Shown: positions 1-8,790, counted from the first letter of the stretch. The stretch: 64,000 bases of DNA from Paraburkholderia humisilvae (GCF_902859855.1 NZ_CADIKH010000009.1:124001-188000); one strand, 5' to 3'. The notes: generated from the sequence alone by a model not told the origin. Numbers and translations are program-made.

Positions 1-2
1 AC

Positions 3-194
3 CTCCGTCCGGACTACAAGGAAGACAACAGCGACAACGTGCTGAAGGTGATCGCCATTCTCTCGCTCGCTGTGATCGTCTGTGTTGGGTCTGCAGCATG
101 GAGCATCTACGCAACGGTGGACCGCTACCACGACTGCAAGGCCGCGAATCATTCGACGGCGTACTGCGTCATCCGAGACGTTGCACGCCAATGA
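3..194 (+). CDS. Small membrane protein, 5' partial
   Basis: The open frame enters from the left edge and ends at a TGA at 192-194, giving 63 visible residues. A hydrophobic stretch at visible residues 13-37 looks like one transmembrane helix. The tail contains two cysteines and a Trp. No family is recognised. I prefer this frame to an overlapping ATG frame starting at 98, because it has the membrane segment and because a clear terminator follows at 284. Confidence 0.5.
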   Translation, partial: LRPDYKEDNSDNVLKVIAILSLAVIVCVGSAAWSIYATVDRYHDCKAANHSTAYCVIRDVARQ

Positions 195-283
195 CGCCTG
201 CGCCATCCAGTGCGTCACCGGCCTTACCGGTCTTATCGACGCAGTTTGAGAGGCCGCACGCGTTCGTAGTGTTGTTAACGAGA

Positions 284-313
284 AGCCGCTGACCTTCGGG
301 TTGGCGGTTTTCA
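284..313 (+). terminator. Rho-independent terminator
   Basis: A 9-bp stem (286-294 with 299-307, two G-U pairs) closes a UUCG loop and is followed by TTTTCATTC. It ends the partial gene at the left edge. Confidence 0.75.
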
Positions 314-347
314 TTCTTTCCTCGCAGGGACCGACGATTCTCGGCGC

Positions 348-519
348 TTCCATAGAGGAGTCAGGGTGACTTGCGGCGTTTTTAACCGGTAGCAGGACAC
401 CCATCAACCGGCCAAGCGGCACCCCGTCGCGATCTTATCGTAGCCTTCGGGCAGTACTTTTACCCTTGCGGGGCGATTCCCGCACGGGATCTGCTTCGCG
501 CCAATTCAGGAGCAGAAAT
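348..519 (+). promoter_or_regulatory. Promoter region and bistable leader of gene 520
   Basis: A degenerate operator-like site, TTCC-N5-GGAG, lies at 348-360, and a CCGGTAGC block typical of the 5' hairpins follows near 384. The leader proper has P1 (467-472 with 479-484), A GGGGCGAT (470-477), B ATCTGCTTC (489-497) and C GGAGCAGA (509-516). B pairs 8/8 with C and 8 with one bulge with A. No -10 box is clear. Confidence 0.5.
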
Positions 520-1398
520 ATGTCGGAAACATCTTCGATTGCCGCATATCGCATCGAGGCGGCTGCGGGTGTCCCATATGCAGTCAAAGTCGCTTTCAAG
601 CACGTCAAGGCGATCCATCCCCAGGTGACTCAGGTAGCCTTCGATGAAGATCTCTGTTGGATTTATTCCGATTCATCTGGCAATGCGCCGGCTTTCTCGG
701 GTGATATCGATGTGGGTCTTCTGGAAGATGCAGCGGACGCTCTGGAGATTTGTCCAGCGACGTTCGCCCTTAGCGAGGTTGGTCTCCTGGAGATGACATC
801 GACGGATGGGAAATGCTCTCAGCAAACCGGGCGCGCTCCGACGGCTACAGATGGCCGGAGATTGCTCGAAGGGCGGATTGCTCTGGCCACCGCAGAGTTC
901 GAGGCATACGTATTTCCTGATGGCGCCTCCATTCCACACGCGATGCCTTGGAACAGGGAGTGGGAGACCGGTGACCTCGACTGTCTGAAAACATCCATGA
1001 GAGTCGAGTGGAAACACGACGAGTCTTGGGATGACACCCGGCATGTAGAAGTTTGCGTTCATTTTGCCCCCGATGGTTCTGTGGTTAATGTGACAGCATT
1101 ACAGAGCGGCCGTTATCAGTTTGGCAAGCGTGGCGTTGTCGTGTTTGCCGATGATGGAAATCTACCTGAGGACAGCGACCTCGAGCAGTTCATCAAGATC
1201 GCAGCGAACTCGATTGACGGGCTGCGCAAGGTGGATGTGTTTCGCGTACTCAGTTCAATAAGGGCAGACAACATCGACGGCGTAACGAGGCATGATCTGG
1301 CGACCTTCATCGCCGGCAAGCGCGTCGACCTCGTCGAGGAAGTCGAGCAGGTGATGAGCGAGGAATTCCCTCAAGATCGCTGGGTGCCGGCAGATTGA
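520..1398 (+). CDS. Conserved hypothetical protein with C-terminal domain shared with gene 19566
   Basis: 292 aa, function unknown. The ATG at 520 is chosen because AGGAGCAG sits just upstream; the frame is open to 466, but that extension overlaps the leader. Residues about 125-210 (EFEAYVFPDG, then VCVHFAPDGSVVNVTALQSG) match in pattern residues 158-240 of the protein at 19566 (EFEKYDFGDG, VRFNANGTFSEVYALEVDSG). The two therefore appear to share a domain. No signal peptide, membrane segment or catalytic motif is seen. It heads a run of three leader-controlled genes. Confidence 0.75.
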   Translation: MSETSSIAAYRIEAAAGVPYAVKVAFKHVKAIHPQVTQVAFDEDLCWIYSDSSGNAPAFSGDIDVGLLEDAADALEICPATFALSEVGLLEMTSTDGKCSQQTGRAPTATDGRRLLEGRIALATAEFEAYVFPDGASIPHAMPWNREWETGDLDCLKTSMRVEWKHDESWDDTRHVEVCVHFAPDGSVVNVTALQSGRYQFGKRGVVVFADDGNLPEDSDLEQFIKIAANSIDGLRKVDVFRVLSSIRADNIDGVTRHDLATFIAGKRVDLVEEVEQVMSEEFPQDRWVPAD

Positions 1399-1570
1399 GA
1401 TACGTCCGTCCGATCAGCAGGACGGACACATATCACCGGAATGAAAAGGTCGAGATGGTGGAGTATCGCGATAGTAGAAACGTCCGCGTTTTATTTTGAC
1501 GGTGGGCGCGACCGCATCGTCGATTCCAGCGTCATCCTCTCGGCCGTCCGCGTCGTGGCCTAAAAGTCCA

Positions 1571-1630
1571 CCCTCGGGGCAGTCTATCCTGCGGGGTTGG
1601 CTGCTTCGCGTCATACAAAGGAGCAGGAAA
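1571..1630 (+). promoter_or_regulatory. Bistable leader of gene 1631
   Basis: A GGGGCAGTC (1576-1584) pairs 9/9, with wobbles, with B GGCTGCTTC (1599-1607). B also pairs 7 bp with C GGAGCAG (1620-1626), the Shine-Dalgarno. No promoter is seen just upstream, so it probably lies inside the transcript. A separate hairpin, GTCCGTCC...GGACGGAC, lies near 1405-1430. Confidence 0.6.
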
Positions 1631-2197
1631 ATGCACGAAGCAAAGGTTCCGGATTCAGTCCAGTTCTACGTCAGGCACGCCTTGGGGGTTTTGCGCGAGC
1701 AGGAGGCGGCTCTTAACGGGGTGCAACTGGCGCGGGGAAACGGCCATATTCTGTCACTCGAGCTGCGAGATCGTGAAGGGAAGATCAAGCAGGCCTTGGG
1801 AAGACTTGGCGAGTTTCGGGGACACGCTGCCGAGAACGGCGTGGACGCTGACGCCTTTATTCTCGAATGCGGCGGTGTTCCCGATTTTGCCAGGTTCGGA
1901 TACTCGAAGCCGGGAGGCGGGAAGCCGGGTGCGTACGATTCGACCGCATGTGGCATCAAGGTGATAGCACGCCCAACCCGTGTTGGCGAGGCAGACCTGC
2001 TTGACGGCCGTGAAAACGAGGTCCTTTCGGTGCAGGGACCAACCGGGAATGTCGTTTTCAGCGTGTCACCGGCTGTGCCGTGGACGCATGACTCTATCGT
2101 GACTTCTCTGAACCAGCACGATGCAGTGCGTGCCGTCGACGGCGATGTAGCGGACGCCTATCTCGGTGATTGCTGGATTGGCGGCACCGAGGTCTAA
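1631..2197 (+). CDS. Conserved hypothetical protein
   Basis: 188 aa, no recognised family. The first half is charged and probably helical (about residues 15-65, rich in Glu, Arg and Leu). The second half looks beta-rich, with a Gly-rich turn near residue 95. The ATG at 1631 follows AGGAGCAGGAAA; a longer open frame from 1496 would run through the leader. It is probably cotranscribed with 520 and 2281. Confidence 0.65.
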   Translation: MHEAKVPDSVQFYVRHALGVLREQEAALNGVQLARGNGHILSLELRDREGKIKQALGRLGEFRGHAAENGVDADAFILECGGVPDFARFGYSKPGGGKPGAYDSTACGIKVIARPTRVGEADLLDGRENEVLSVQGPTGNVVFSVSPAVPWTHDSIVTSLNQHDAVRAVDGDVADAYLGDCWIGGTEV

Positions 2198-2223
2198 CCT
2201 GCCATATCTGGAAGTAACTCATC

Positions 2224-2280
2224 ACCCTCGCGGGGCACTACCCGCGAGGGTGGCTGCTTCGCATTAACAGGAGCAGAAAC
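2224..2280 (+). promoter_or_regulatory. Bistable leader of gene 2281
   Basis: P1 is a perfect 11-bp hairpin (2224-2234 with 2241-2251) whose 5' arm and loop contain A GGGGCA (2232-2237). B TGCTTC (2255-2260) pairs 6/6 with A, and GCTGCTTC pairs 6-7 with C GGAGCAG (2270-2276). Confidence 0.65.
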
Positions 2281-3057
2281 ATGAATCAAGCGGTTCAAGG
2301 GGCATCGGCTGGCTTCAAGGCCGGTAAGCATTTCTTCGTCTCGACGCCGGTCGAGATCGACAGCTACGAATGGCGCTGCATCGTTCGTCAAGGTGGGCTT
2401 GGCCGGCCGGAAAAGCATTACGAGTTTCGTCCTGTCGGAGGCGAAGCGTGGTGCGCCGATAGCGACTGGGTTGGCGGCCACGCCAAGGTGAAGGATCTGC
2501 CGGAAGTACTCGAGCAGAAGATTGATGCCGTGCTCGATGCGCAGATCACAAGAGCCATGTCGGGTGCGTTTGTTCCGAATGGCAACATGACGCGGGCGGC
2601 AGAAAACCTGTTGGTAGCGATGGCTCACGAGGATCTTGTTCGCCCGGTCGTCGTCGCTTACGAAGAGGAGATCCTGGCTCAGCGGCAATTTCGCATCGCG
2701 AGGAAGTATGTCGAGCGGGGTTGTGCCGATACGGTCATTCTTGACCGGAAGCAGTCGTATATGCTGGAAGCATCGGATTTGGCGACCTACCTCAAACAAT
2801 GCTTTGAGGCGCGCGATGCGGCAGGGCTCAAAGTCAGGGAGCCGGACAACTGTCCATTGCTTGAGGCCGAGAACACCCGCATCAAGGCCGAAAGCCTGTT
2901 GCTGGAAGCGATGGCAGAGCTGCCGAATCTGGCGGCGATCGCGAGACCGTGGTTGACGCTCGAGGCCCGGAAGCAAGCGGTCGACCTTACGCTCAACATG
3001 CTGGCGCCATTCTGTGCCGACGCAAAAGGCATCATCAATCGACTCGTCGCCTCGTAA
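2281..3057 (+). CDS. Conserved hypothetical protein
   Basis: 258 aa. It looks soluble and mostly helical after about residue 75, with no signal peptide, membrane helix or known motif. The start is fixed by GGAGCAGAAAC just before the ATG. A strong terminator follows, so it is the last gene of the 520-1631-2281 unit. Confidence 0.7.
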   Translation: MNQAVQGASAGFKAGKHFFVSTPVEIDSYEWRCIVRQGGLGRPEKHYEFRPVGGEAWCADSDWVGGHAKVKDLPEVLEQKIDAVLDAQITRAMSGAFVPNGNMTRAAENLLVAMAHEDLVRPVVVAYEEEILAQRQFRIARKYVERGCADTVILDRKQSYMLEASDLATYLKQCFEARDAAGLKVREPDNCPLLEAENTRIKAESLLLEAMAELPNLAAIARPWLTLEARKQAVDLTLNMLAPFCADAKGIINRLVAS

Positions 3058-3081
3058 TTCGGGCGGAGGCCGAACACCAAT

Positions 3082-3123
3082 CAGCCCATTCCACCGCAAG
3101 GTGGATGGGCTGTTTGTCTTTTG
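3082..3123 (+). terminator. Rho-independent terminator
   Basis: The stem AGCCCATTCCACC with GGTGGATGGGCT closes a GCAA loop and is followed by GTTTGTCTTTT. It ends the unit 520-3057. Confidence 0.8.
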
Positions 3124-3188
3124 TGGACGGCTTGTTCCGCCGATTCCCGCTGCTATCATGGGCCGTCTATTGCAACGAGAACCGCGTC

Positions 3189-3935
3189 ATGTCGCAACAA
3201 CCGGGATCGCATACCTGTCAAATCTGCAGCCAGCAGCTCAACCAGCCCGGGAAACCGGACACGGTCGATTGCGGTGGTGATTGCGTGCGGTGCATCGCAG
3301 ACTATCGTGACCCGGACGCGCTGGAAACCATGCGCAAGATCGAACCGGACAATCCGAAATGGAAGCCGTCCGAGGGCGACTGGTTGGGCCCGCAAATCGC
3401 AGTGGACTCTGATCCGGCTCTGCGGGAGGTGGAACGGCTAACCACGATGATGCGAGATGTGTTCGACTTCGTTCTCTCTGACAGCAACATCGCGAATACC
3501 GGCGGTACTTGCCTGTACGGCGCGATCCTGCTACGGAACGCACTCGAGCAGTTCGGTAAGTGTGAAGCGGCCGTGCGGGGCGGCGACGGGAAACTCTGTG
3601 AAGGCGCCATCGACCAGACTGGTATGTGGCACGGACATTACTGGGTGGAAGGGAAATCGCCTGACGGCGTGAGCTTCGTCGCTGACATAACCGCCGACCA
3701 ATTCGGCTGGCCGAACGCGATCGTGCTTCCGATGGACCAGGCCCGGAAACGCTATCGCGCCAGCGTATCCGAAATGCTGCGCGCCGCGGTCAATATCGCG
3801 CAGTTCCAGCAGATTCGCCAGGTGGCGACGCTGAGGGCCGAGCTTGTCCATAGGTTTCCGTTCCGGTGCGAGGATATCGAATGCGCGATCCAAGCCTGGG
3901 CGAACTACGAGCTGGCGAAGGGGCGGCCGAGTTGA
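3189..3935 (+). CDS. Zinc-finger protein with Cys-His-Asp triad of papain/transglutaminase type
   Basis: 248 aa. The N-terminus has cysteines at 10, 13, 28, 32 and 35, as in a zinc ribbon. The C-terminal half has Cys108 in GGTCLYGAILL, His148 or His150 in GMWHGHYW and Asp166 in FVADITADQFG. This order and spacing are typical of transglutaminase-like and papain-fold enzymes (peptidase, transglutaminase or deamidase). The activity is inferred from the triad only. The start at 3189 gives the zinc cluster next to the N-terminus; the frame is open much further upstream across the terminator, which is unlikely to be translated. Confidence 0.6.
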   Translation: MSQQPGSHTCQICSQQLNQPGKPDTVDCGGDCVRCIADYRDPDALETMRKIEPDNPKWKPSEGDWLGPQIAVDSDPALREVERLTTMMRDVFDFVLSDSNIANTGGTCLYGAILLRNALEQFGKCEAAVRGGDGKLCEGAIDQTGMWHGHYWVEGKSPDGVSFVADITADQFGWPNAIVLPMDQARKRYRASVSEMLRAAVNIAQFQQIRQVATLRAELVHRFPFRCEDIECAIQAWANYELAKGRPS

Positions 3936-4180
3936 GCCTGACCCGTGAAGAAGCGCTGGAGTCCACGGGACGCGCCTGCAAGGTGCCCCAGCCGACCGGC
4001 GGCTTCGTATACGGCTTCATCGTCGAGGTTCACCCGACCGGTGACTTCGTCAGGTTCAGAAAGGGCGTGTCTAGCCGCGTTGGCCCGCAATGGGTTCGGC
4101 GCGAGGACGTCATGCTGCAGCCGCTCGATGCCGAGGCCGGCGAGCAACTCCGTCTCCGGTTTGAATCTACATCCGAGTGA
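3932..4180 (+). CDS. Small conserved hypothetical protein
   Basis: 82 aa, probably beta-rich, unknown. I chose the TTG at 3932, which overlaps the stop of the upstream gene (TTGA) and has GAAGGGGCGG before it, so translation is coupled. An ATG at 3881 or 3866 is possible but would overlap the previous gene by over 50 bases. Confidence 0.5.
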   Translation: MSLTREEALESTGRACKVPQPTGGFVYGFIVEVHPTGDFVRFRKGVSSRVGPQWVRREDVMLQPLDAEAGEQLRLRFESTSE

Positions 4181-4227
4181 TGCTTCCTTGGATCTGATTC
4201 GACCACGGGCGATCCGACGGCGAAAGT

Positions 4228-4671
4228 ATGCCCGGATGCGCTTCGTTTTCGAGCGGTCCAATCCGGTTGGATGCTCCAGACTTGGAACGAGGTGACCAGC
4301 AGGCGCCCGGTGTAGGCGGGAGATGGCCGTCGAGAGCGGAGTGGCGGGGAAATGCCTATGCGCGACGCTGGTTGTCCTCGATGGCGGATGCGCTTTGCCC
4401 TGTTCAGGATGCGTTTGCTCGGGCCGAATTGACGGCTGTGGAACCCGCGAGCACTCCCTGCACCCGACGTTGCACCGGTATCTCCCTGCAGCGAGATCTC
4501 TGGTTTCGGATCGACGAGCACACGCGGCTGGTGCACAGCACGCAGCGGCAGGTTGCGATGGCGGCGAACGCATCCCGAACGCGGTACTCTATCCGCCCGT
4601 CCGCGATGGCGGCACGCAAGCGCGTCTGGTCTTATCTCGCACAAGCGACCAATTTAGCGGGGGTGTGGTAG
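4228..4671 (+). CDS. Hypothetical protein, uncertain
   Basis: An open frame of 147 codons whose second half has protein-like composition (QRDLWFRIDEHTRLVHSTQR, then KRVWSYLAQATN) and GC-rich third positions. It ends 26 bases before the next gene, fitting an operon. The true start is unclear; no good ribosome site precedes 4228. A competing frame from 4323 is cysteine-rich and improbable. Confidence 0.35.
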   Translation: MPGCASFSSGPIRLDAPDLERGDQQAPGVGGRWPSRAEWRGNAYARRWLSSMADALCPVQDAFARAELTAVEPASTPCTRRCTGISLQRDLWFRIDEHTRLVHSTQRQVAMAANASRTRYSIRPSAMAARKRVWSYLAQATNLAGVW

Positions 4672-4697
4672 CGGCCCCGCGAGCCAAAAGGATGGCC

Positions 4698-5357
4698 ATG
4701 CTATACACGACCGGTGTGTTTATGCCCTCGTACAGCTTCAAGCAGCTGCGCGAGGGTGACGGCGAAATGTTCCTGAAGGGGCCTGTCTCAGTCAGTCGCG
4801 GCGACACCTTGACTTTCGTCGCTATGTCCGAGGGTTACAGCCAAGCGCTGGCGGCGTACATCGAGTCCCTGGCGCTGGAGCCGCTGATCCAATCGCGCGG
4901 TCAACTCCCGGGCGCAGGTTCGATCGGCCCGGTGGGAAATGAGGCGGTTTCAGTCGCTGCAGTTGGCCTGGTGCTTGATGCCTGGGAGTCCCACCATCCA
5001 AACACGCAGATTCCTGTACTGAACGCGGTAGCGGCGGGCATCGGCCCGGCAATTGGGCTCAAGCCCATCCTGAACCATTCAGGATACGCATACGTGCGAG
5101 TCGACTACCGGAAGCTGCGTGCCGGCGCCGGCGGCGTGGTCGTGACTACCTACTATGTGTTTCGAATGGAGCCGTCGGGCGAAGCCGTGCTGATCGGTAT
5201 TCAGGCTGGTCTGAGGCAAGGCGGGCTATTCAACCCGGAGGCCACCGGCTCATTCTTCAGCGGGGATGCCCTCGCCATTCTCCTCGAATGGGAGGCCGAC
5301 AAGATCGCTCGCTACGGACGCAATGTCACCGTCGAGGAGGGCGGGATTTCCCCATAG
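4698..5357 (+). CDS. Conserved hypothetical protein
   Basis: 219 aa, function unknown. AAAAGG precedes ATGs at 4692 and 4698; 4698 has the better spacing. The middle (about residues 95-130) is hydrophobic with many Gly and Ala but is not an obvious membrane helix. No catalytic motif is seen. The open frame extends to 4323, but that part has an unprotein-like, cysteine-rich composition. Confidence 0.6.
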   Translation: MLYTTGVFMPSYSFKQLREGDGEMFLKGPVSVSRGDTLTFVAMSEGYSQALAAYIESLALEPLIQSRGQLPGAGSIGPVGNEAVSVAAVGLVLDAWESHHPNTQIPVLNAVAAGIGPAIGLKPILNHSGYAYVRVDYRKLRAGAGGVVVTTYYVFRMEPSGEAVLIGIQAGLRQGGLFNPEATGSFFSGDALAILLEWEADKIARYGRNVTVEEGGISP

Positions 5358-5518
5358 CGTTCGGCGGCACTAACCGCATTCGGAACATAAATTTTGCTTT
5401 CCGAGGAAACGTTGCTCAACGCGGAAATCCCCCTGTGTTGCAGTCTGTTTCCGAATTGTTGGATCCCTCGCGATCTCGATAATGGATGGCTGATCTCATA
5501 TCAGCCTAGGGCTAGTCC

Positions 5519-5788
5519 ATGAAATTCGTGATCCCGACACTTGCCGTAACCTTCCTGATAGCGGGGCCGGTCGCTGCACAGGAGCAGCAGACGGCTTTGC
5601 CGCATCCGTGCAAGTCGAGTTCCGATCAATGGACGCTCTGCATTGGCGACAGTCCGATCGACACTACGGGTAATCGCGTGGACATGGCACACGAGGTACA
5701 GGAAGTGAATTCCGCGTTGGCACCGGTACGACAAAAGATCACCGAATTTGTTCAGACCGAGCATCAGGCCGCGGCGACCGGTCGCTGA
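5519..5788 (+). CDS. Small secreted protein
   Basis: 89 aa with a clear signal peptide: a Lys at residue 3, a hydrophobic core at 4-17, and a cleavage site probably after VAA near residue 20. The mature part has two cysteines that could form a disulfide and a helical end. It is likely periplasmic. Function unknown. The upstream GGGCTAGTCC is not a good ribosome site. Confidence 0.55.
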   Translation: MKFVIPTLAVTFLIAGPVAAQEQQTALPHPCKSSSDQWTLCIGDSPIDTTGNRVDMAHEVQEVNSALAPVRQKITEFVQTEHQAAATGR

Positions 5789-5821
5789 GCGGCCGCTGTC
5801 AATCTCAAAAGAGGCTCATCT

Positions 5822-6139
5822 ATGGATACCGCAGTCGCCCAGCCGGAAGCGCGTCATTGCGAAGATGTTGTTTTGCCCGATCTGGACGAAGGTCAGCAGT
5901 GGACCTGTGAGAACGGCTGCGGAAATTGTCGCCCTGAGCACGCCGATTTTGAATATTCGCATGAAGAAGCACTCGATGGTGCACTGCTAGACAGCAAGAT
6001 GTGCAAGGTCTGGGTGAGTCACTGCTGTAAAGCAAATCTGGTGTTGTGGGATGAGCGGAGTGAAGGGGAAGTCGCTTGGGCGGGTGGTGACCTGAACCTG
6101 GATGGCCTCGTCTCGAATCGTGGGGTTTTGAATGATTGA
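5822..6139 (+). CDS. Small cysteine-rich protein
   Basis: 105 aa with seven cysteines, including CENGCGNC near residue 29 and CKVWVSHCC near 61, consistent with a metal-binding fold. There is no signal peptide. AAAAGAGG lies before the ATG. No family recognised; it sits between two small secreted proteins. Confidence 0.55.
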   Translation: MDTAVAQPEARHCEDVVLPDLDEGQQWTCENGCGNCRPEHADFEYSHEEALDGALLDSKMCKVWVSHCCKANLVLWDERSEGEVAWAGGDLNLDGLVSNRGVLND

Positions 6140-6378
6140 TCTCGACAGACTTTCTCCCAAACATCTTTGCTATCGGGACGTCCCGGTGAGTATCTGACGC
6201 CGCAAGAACAGGATGGTGTTGTCATGGGGGAGGTCACATGTCTGAGCTTGAAAGACGCGCTTACGATGCGATGTATCAGGCGTTCTGTCGCCTGCGCCAA
6301 TTCTTCAGGTTGCCGCGCGTTGCAGGGAATCGTCGTGCCTTTAGGCAACGAATATCTGAGCGTAAAGGGGTGAAAGAG

Positions 6379-6645
6379 ATGAAGTCGAGTGCGAAATTCA
6401 GTATCGGTGCGATCAGTGCTGCTGTCGCTTTCGGAGCGTGTGCTGCTGCGAGCGCGCAAGGTGTGACCGGAAACAATCCGGTGATGAACGAAGTGAAGAT
6501 TGGCGGCAGCGCGACGATTGGCAGCAGTTGTTCGACCAACTGGTCGATCGCCTCCGATGCCACCGGCGGTATTCTCGAGTGCCGCGGCAAGAAGTGGGTA
6601 CCGCCGGTGGCGCAAGATATGCCAGCCACAAGCTCCAAGTTGTAA
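6379..6645 (+). CDS. Small secreted protein with PilV-tail-like motif
   Basis: 88 aa. The ATG at 6379 follows AAAGGGGTGAAAGAG and gives a good signal peptide (hydrophobic residues 8-25, cleavage after ASA). The mature segment IGSSCSTNWSIASDATGG followed by ILECRGKKW resembles the pattern at the tips of PilV minor pilins and shufflon segments (C-x-x-N-G-x-I-A then L-x-C-x-x-G-x-W). The resemblance is by eye. An upstream in-frame ATG at 6238 with GGGGGAGGTCAC would add 47 residues and hide the signal peptide; it cannot be excluded. Confidence 0.55.
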   Translation: MKSSAKFSIGAISAAVAFGACAAASAQGVTGNNPVMNEVKIGGSATIGSSCSTNWSIASDATGGILECRGKKWVPPVAQDMPATSSKL

Positions 6646-6660
6646 CGCTCAAGGTGACCT

Positions 6661-7656
6661 ATGAGCAATCTAGTCGAGCAGAATTCCCTGCTGGCGCCCA
6701 GATGGCGCGAACTCGCTCTGAGGGTAGCGTGCGATGCAACGACATGGCTTGCCGTCGCGGCTGTAGTTCTCGTCTTGCTCCCTCACGCCACACTTCAGGG
6801 AACCCTTACGCTTGATCTGTGTGCCGACATCGTCGCGGTGGGCCTCTTGTGGATCGGGCTGACCCAGTTGTTGCGGCCGAACGGCCGTCGGGTTTTGCTT
6901 CGCGGACTTGCGCTCGCGGTCACGGTTCTCCTGCTTAGGCTTGGCGCTCCGGATATCTCTGCGCTACTGTCCGCGGTAAGTACCTCGCCGCAAGCGGCGA
7001 TACCGGCTCTGGCAGCCGTGGCGGTGGTCGGCTGGGTGGAATGCCTGGTGGGCAAGCGTCGACTGGTCCCAGCCATTGAGGAAGGGGCTATGCAGCCCTA
7101 TATTCAGTCCCCCGAGGATATGCGGCGAGTCGCAATCCACGAGGCTGGCCATACGCTGCTTTACAGATTGCTTCCCGAACGCCCCAGTGACATGCGTGTC
7201 CTGGTCCGTCGGGTTATCACTGATCGGAATCCGAGAGGCGGTGAGGTCCTGCTGACTCCGATGCAGGTACCGGTAACGTACGCCTATGTCGCGATGCTGA
7301 TCGCTCTGGCCGGACTCGAGGCGGAATTTGCCGTCTTGGAATCCCGCGCCAACGGGGGAGCAGACGATTACGCCGAATGGATGGAACTGGCTACTCGGTT
7401 TGCCGTCGCGGGAAGTGCCGGTGCTTTTTATCGTTTCCCGGCTACCTTCTGGCAACGGCAGATCAACCGGGACACGATCAATGCCCTAGAGGAACGCCAG
7501 CGGAGCGACCTGCGCGAATTCTTCACCAGCAACCGGGATGTGCTGGTCGAACTCGCCGATAACATCCTCGCGCGTGGCGAGCTTGACCATGAGCAGATCG
7601 CCAGCTACCTCGATCGTGTCGACGTTCATTCGCTCGCTTTTCGGATCCCGTCCTGA
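6661..7656 (+). CDS. Membrane-anchored M41-like (FtsH-type) zinc protease without AAA domain
   Basis: 331 aa. About four membrane segments occupy residues 28-42, 55-71, 83-95 and 111-127. The cytoplasmic part has HEAGH at 160-164 and, about 70 residues later, GGADDY (232-237), where FtsH has its third zinc ligand. This is the M41 peptidase layout, but the AAA ATPase of FtsH is absent, so it would degrade only accessible substrates or need a partner. It follows the small secreted protein by 15 bases and precedes dsbG. Confidence 0.65.
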   Translation: MSNLVEQNSLLAPRWRELALRVACDATTWLAVAAVVLVLLPHATLQGTLTLDLCADIVAVGLLWIGLTQLLRPNGRRVLLRGLALAVTVLLLRLGAPDISALLSAVSTSPQAAIPALAAVAVVGWVECLVGKRRLVPAIEEGAMQPYIQSPEDMRRVAIHEAGHTLLYRLLPERPSDMRVLVRRVITDRNPRGGEVLLTPMQVPVTYAYVAMLIALAGLEAEFAVLESRANGGADDYAEWMELATRFAVAGSAGAFYRFPATFWQRQINRDTINALEERQRSDLREFFTSNRDVLVELADNILARGELDHEQIASYLDRVDVHSLAFRIPS

Positions 7657-7968
7657 TAGACCGGATCGTGCTCCTCTTTTGATCGACGTCCTTGAGGCGA
7701 GATGGACGAGATCTATGGCGCCGAGCGGAGCGGTGCACTTCATTCTGTCCGTCCGCAACATCACGCCTGATTAATGCGAAAATCTTTCCGTCGCCGTCTC
7801 ATGTACGGGCGCGGTTGTAGCGCGACCGGTTCGAGAAGATCTGGCTGACGGGAATCCTGGGCGATCGGTGTTGGAATGACGCTCGATTGAGCGCGCGTTT
7901 TGCGATTGTCACGGTGGCGTAGCGGGAATACCCTCAAGAAGCCCACAATCTCTTTTCCCTAAGTCGGC
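7657..7968 (+). other. Intergenic, no feature recognised
   Basis: 312 bases between the protease and dsbG. Only short shadow frames are present. I see no operator palindrome, leader or strong terminator. Confidence 0.5.
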
Positions 7969-8790
7969 ATGCGTCTGCTCCGCTCTATGCGTTCGCTTCT
8001 CTGTGTCCTGGCGTTGACCGGTTCGATCCCGGCGCTCGCCGATTTGGCGATTCCGCCGGTCCTTGCCGCGAACATCCCGAAGGAAATCGCCGTGGTCAGA
8101 TCGTTTCAGGCCGTCGACGGACTGACGGGGTGGGTCGTACAGGGACCGAAGGGGCCGCCGGATATCGTATACACGACTGCGGACGGCAAGTACCTCATTG
8201 CAGGGCATATCCTCGACCAGTCACGTCAGGACCTGAGCAGCGTATATGCACAGGCTATGGCGCCAAAGATCGATGTCGCAGCGCTCTGGCCAAAGATCGA
8301 GCAAACCGCGTACGTGGTGGAGGGAGCAAGGCGGCCGAAGGCAATCGTCTATGCCTTCATGGACCCGAATTGCATCTACTGTCATCTGCTCTGGAAAGCT
8401 GTGCAGCCCTACGAGAAGAAGGGATTGCAGGTTCGCTGGATTCCCGTGGGTCTACTGAAACCGGACTCAGGTGGGAAGGCGGCGGCGTTGCTCGAGGCCA
8501 AAGATCCGGCTGGCGTGATGCGCACTCTCCAGACGAAGTATCAGGAGGCGTCGGAAAGCGGCGGCATCGCTCCGATCAAGGGAAGTGCAACAACCGATGC
8601 GAAAATCCGCAGTAACGGCGAGCTGATGAAGGCGTTGGGGTTCTATGGAACGCCGAGCCTGGCCTATCGGGATGCCGGGACGCAGGAGGTAGTCAGCAGC
8701 ATTGGAATGGCGAAGGCATCGTTTGTCGCGAAGATCCTCGACATCCCGGAGTTGCCGGTTTCCGATCCGGAGCTGAAGCGTTATCAGTAG
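7969..8790 (+). CDS. dsbG: Periplasmic thiol:disulfide isomerase, DsbG/DsbC family
   Basis: 273 aa. A signal peptide (residues 1-24, LADL at the end) is followed by a dimerisation-type N-domain and a thioredoxin domain with FMDPNCIYC; the catalytic CIYC is at 135-138. The cis-proline is Pro229 in GTPS. The family keeps exported cysteine proteins correctly paired or reduced. Nearby exported cysteine proteins (6379, 5519) are possible clients; that is inference. A start at 7987 would also give a signal peptide. Confidence 0.85.
   Translation: MRLLRSMRSLLCVLALTGSIPALADLAIPPVLAANIPKEIAVVRSFQAVDGLTGWVVQGPKGPPDIVYTTADGKYLIAGHILDQSRQDLSSVYAQAMAPKIDVAALWPKIEQTAYVVEGARRPKAIVYAFMDPNCIYCHLLWKAVQPYEKKGLQVRWIPVGLLKPDSGGKAAALLEAKDPAGVMRTLQTKYQEASESGGIAPIKGSATTDAKIRSNGELMKALGFYGTPSLAYRDAGTQEVVSSIGMAKASFVAKILDIPELPVSDPELKRYQ

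Noticed and set aside
2194..3159. 321-codon minus-strand open frame
   Set aside because: Antisense to gene 2281, crosses its leader and terminator, and has no ribosome site or domain.
4323..4697. N-terminal extension of the 4698 protein
   Set aside because: Cysteine-rich, low-complexity composition in a stretch where another frame reads better as protein; AAAAGG marks the real start.
7774..7848. 24-aa basic open frame
   Set aside because: No ribosome site, no promoter and no coupling; too short to support.
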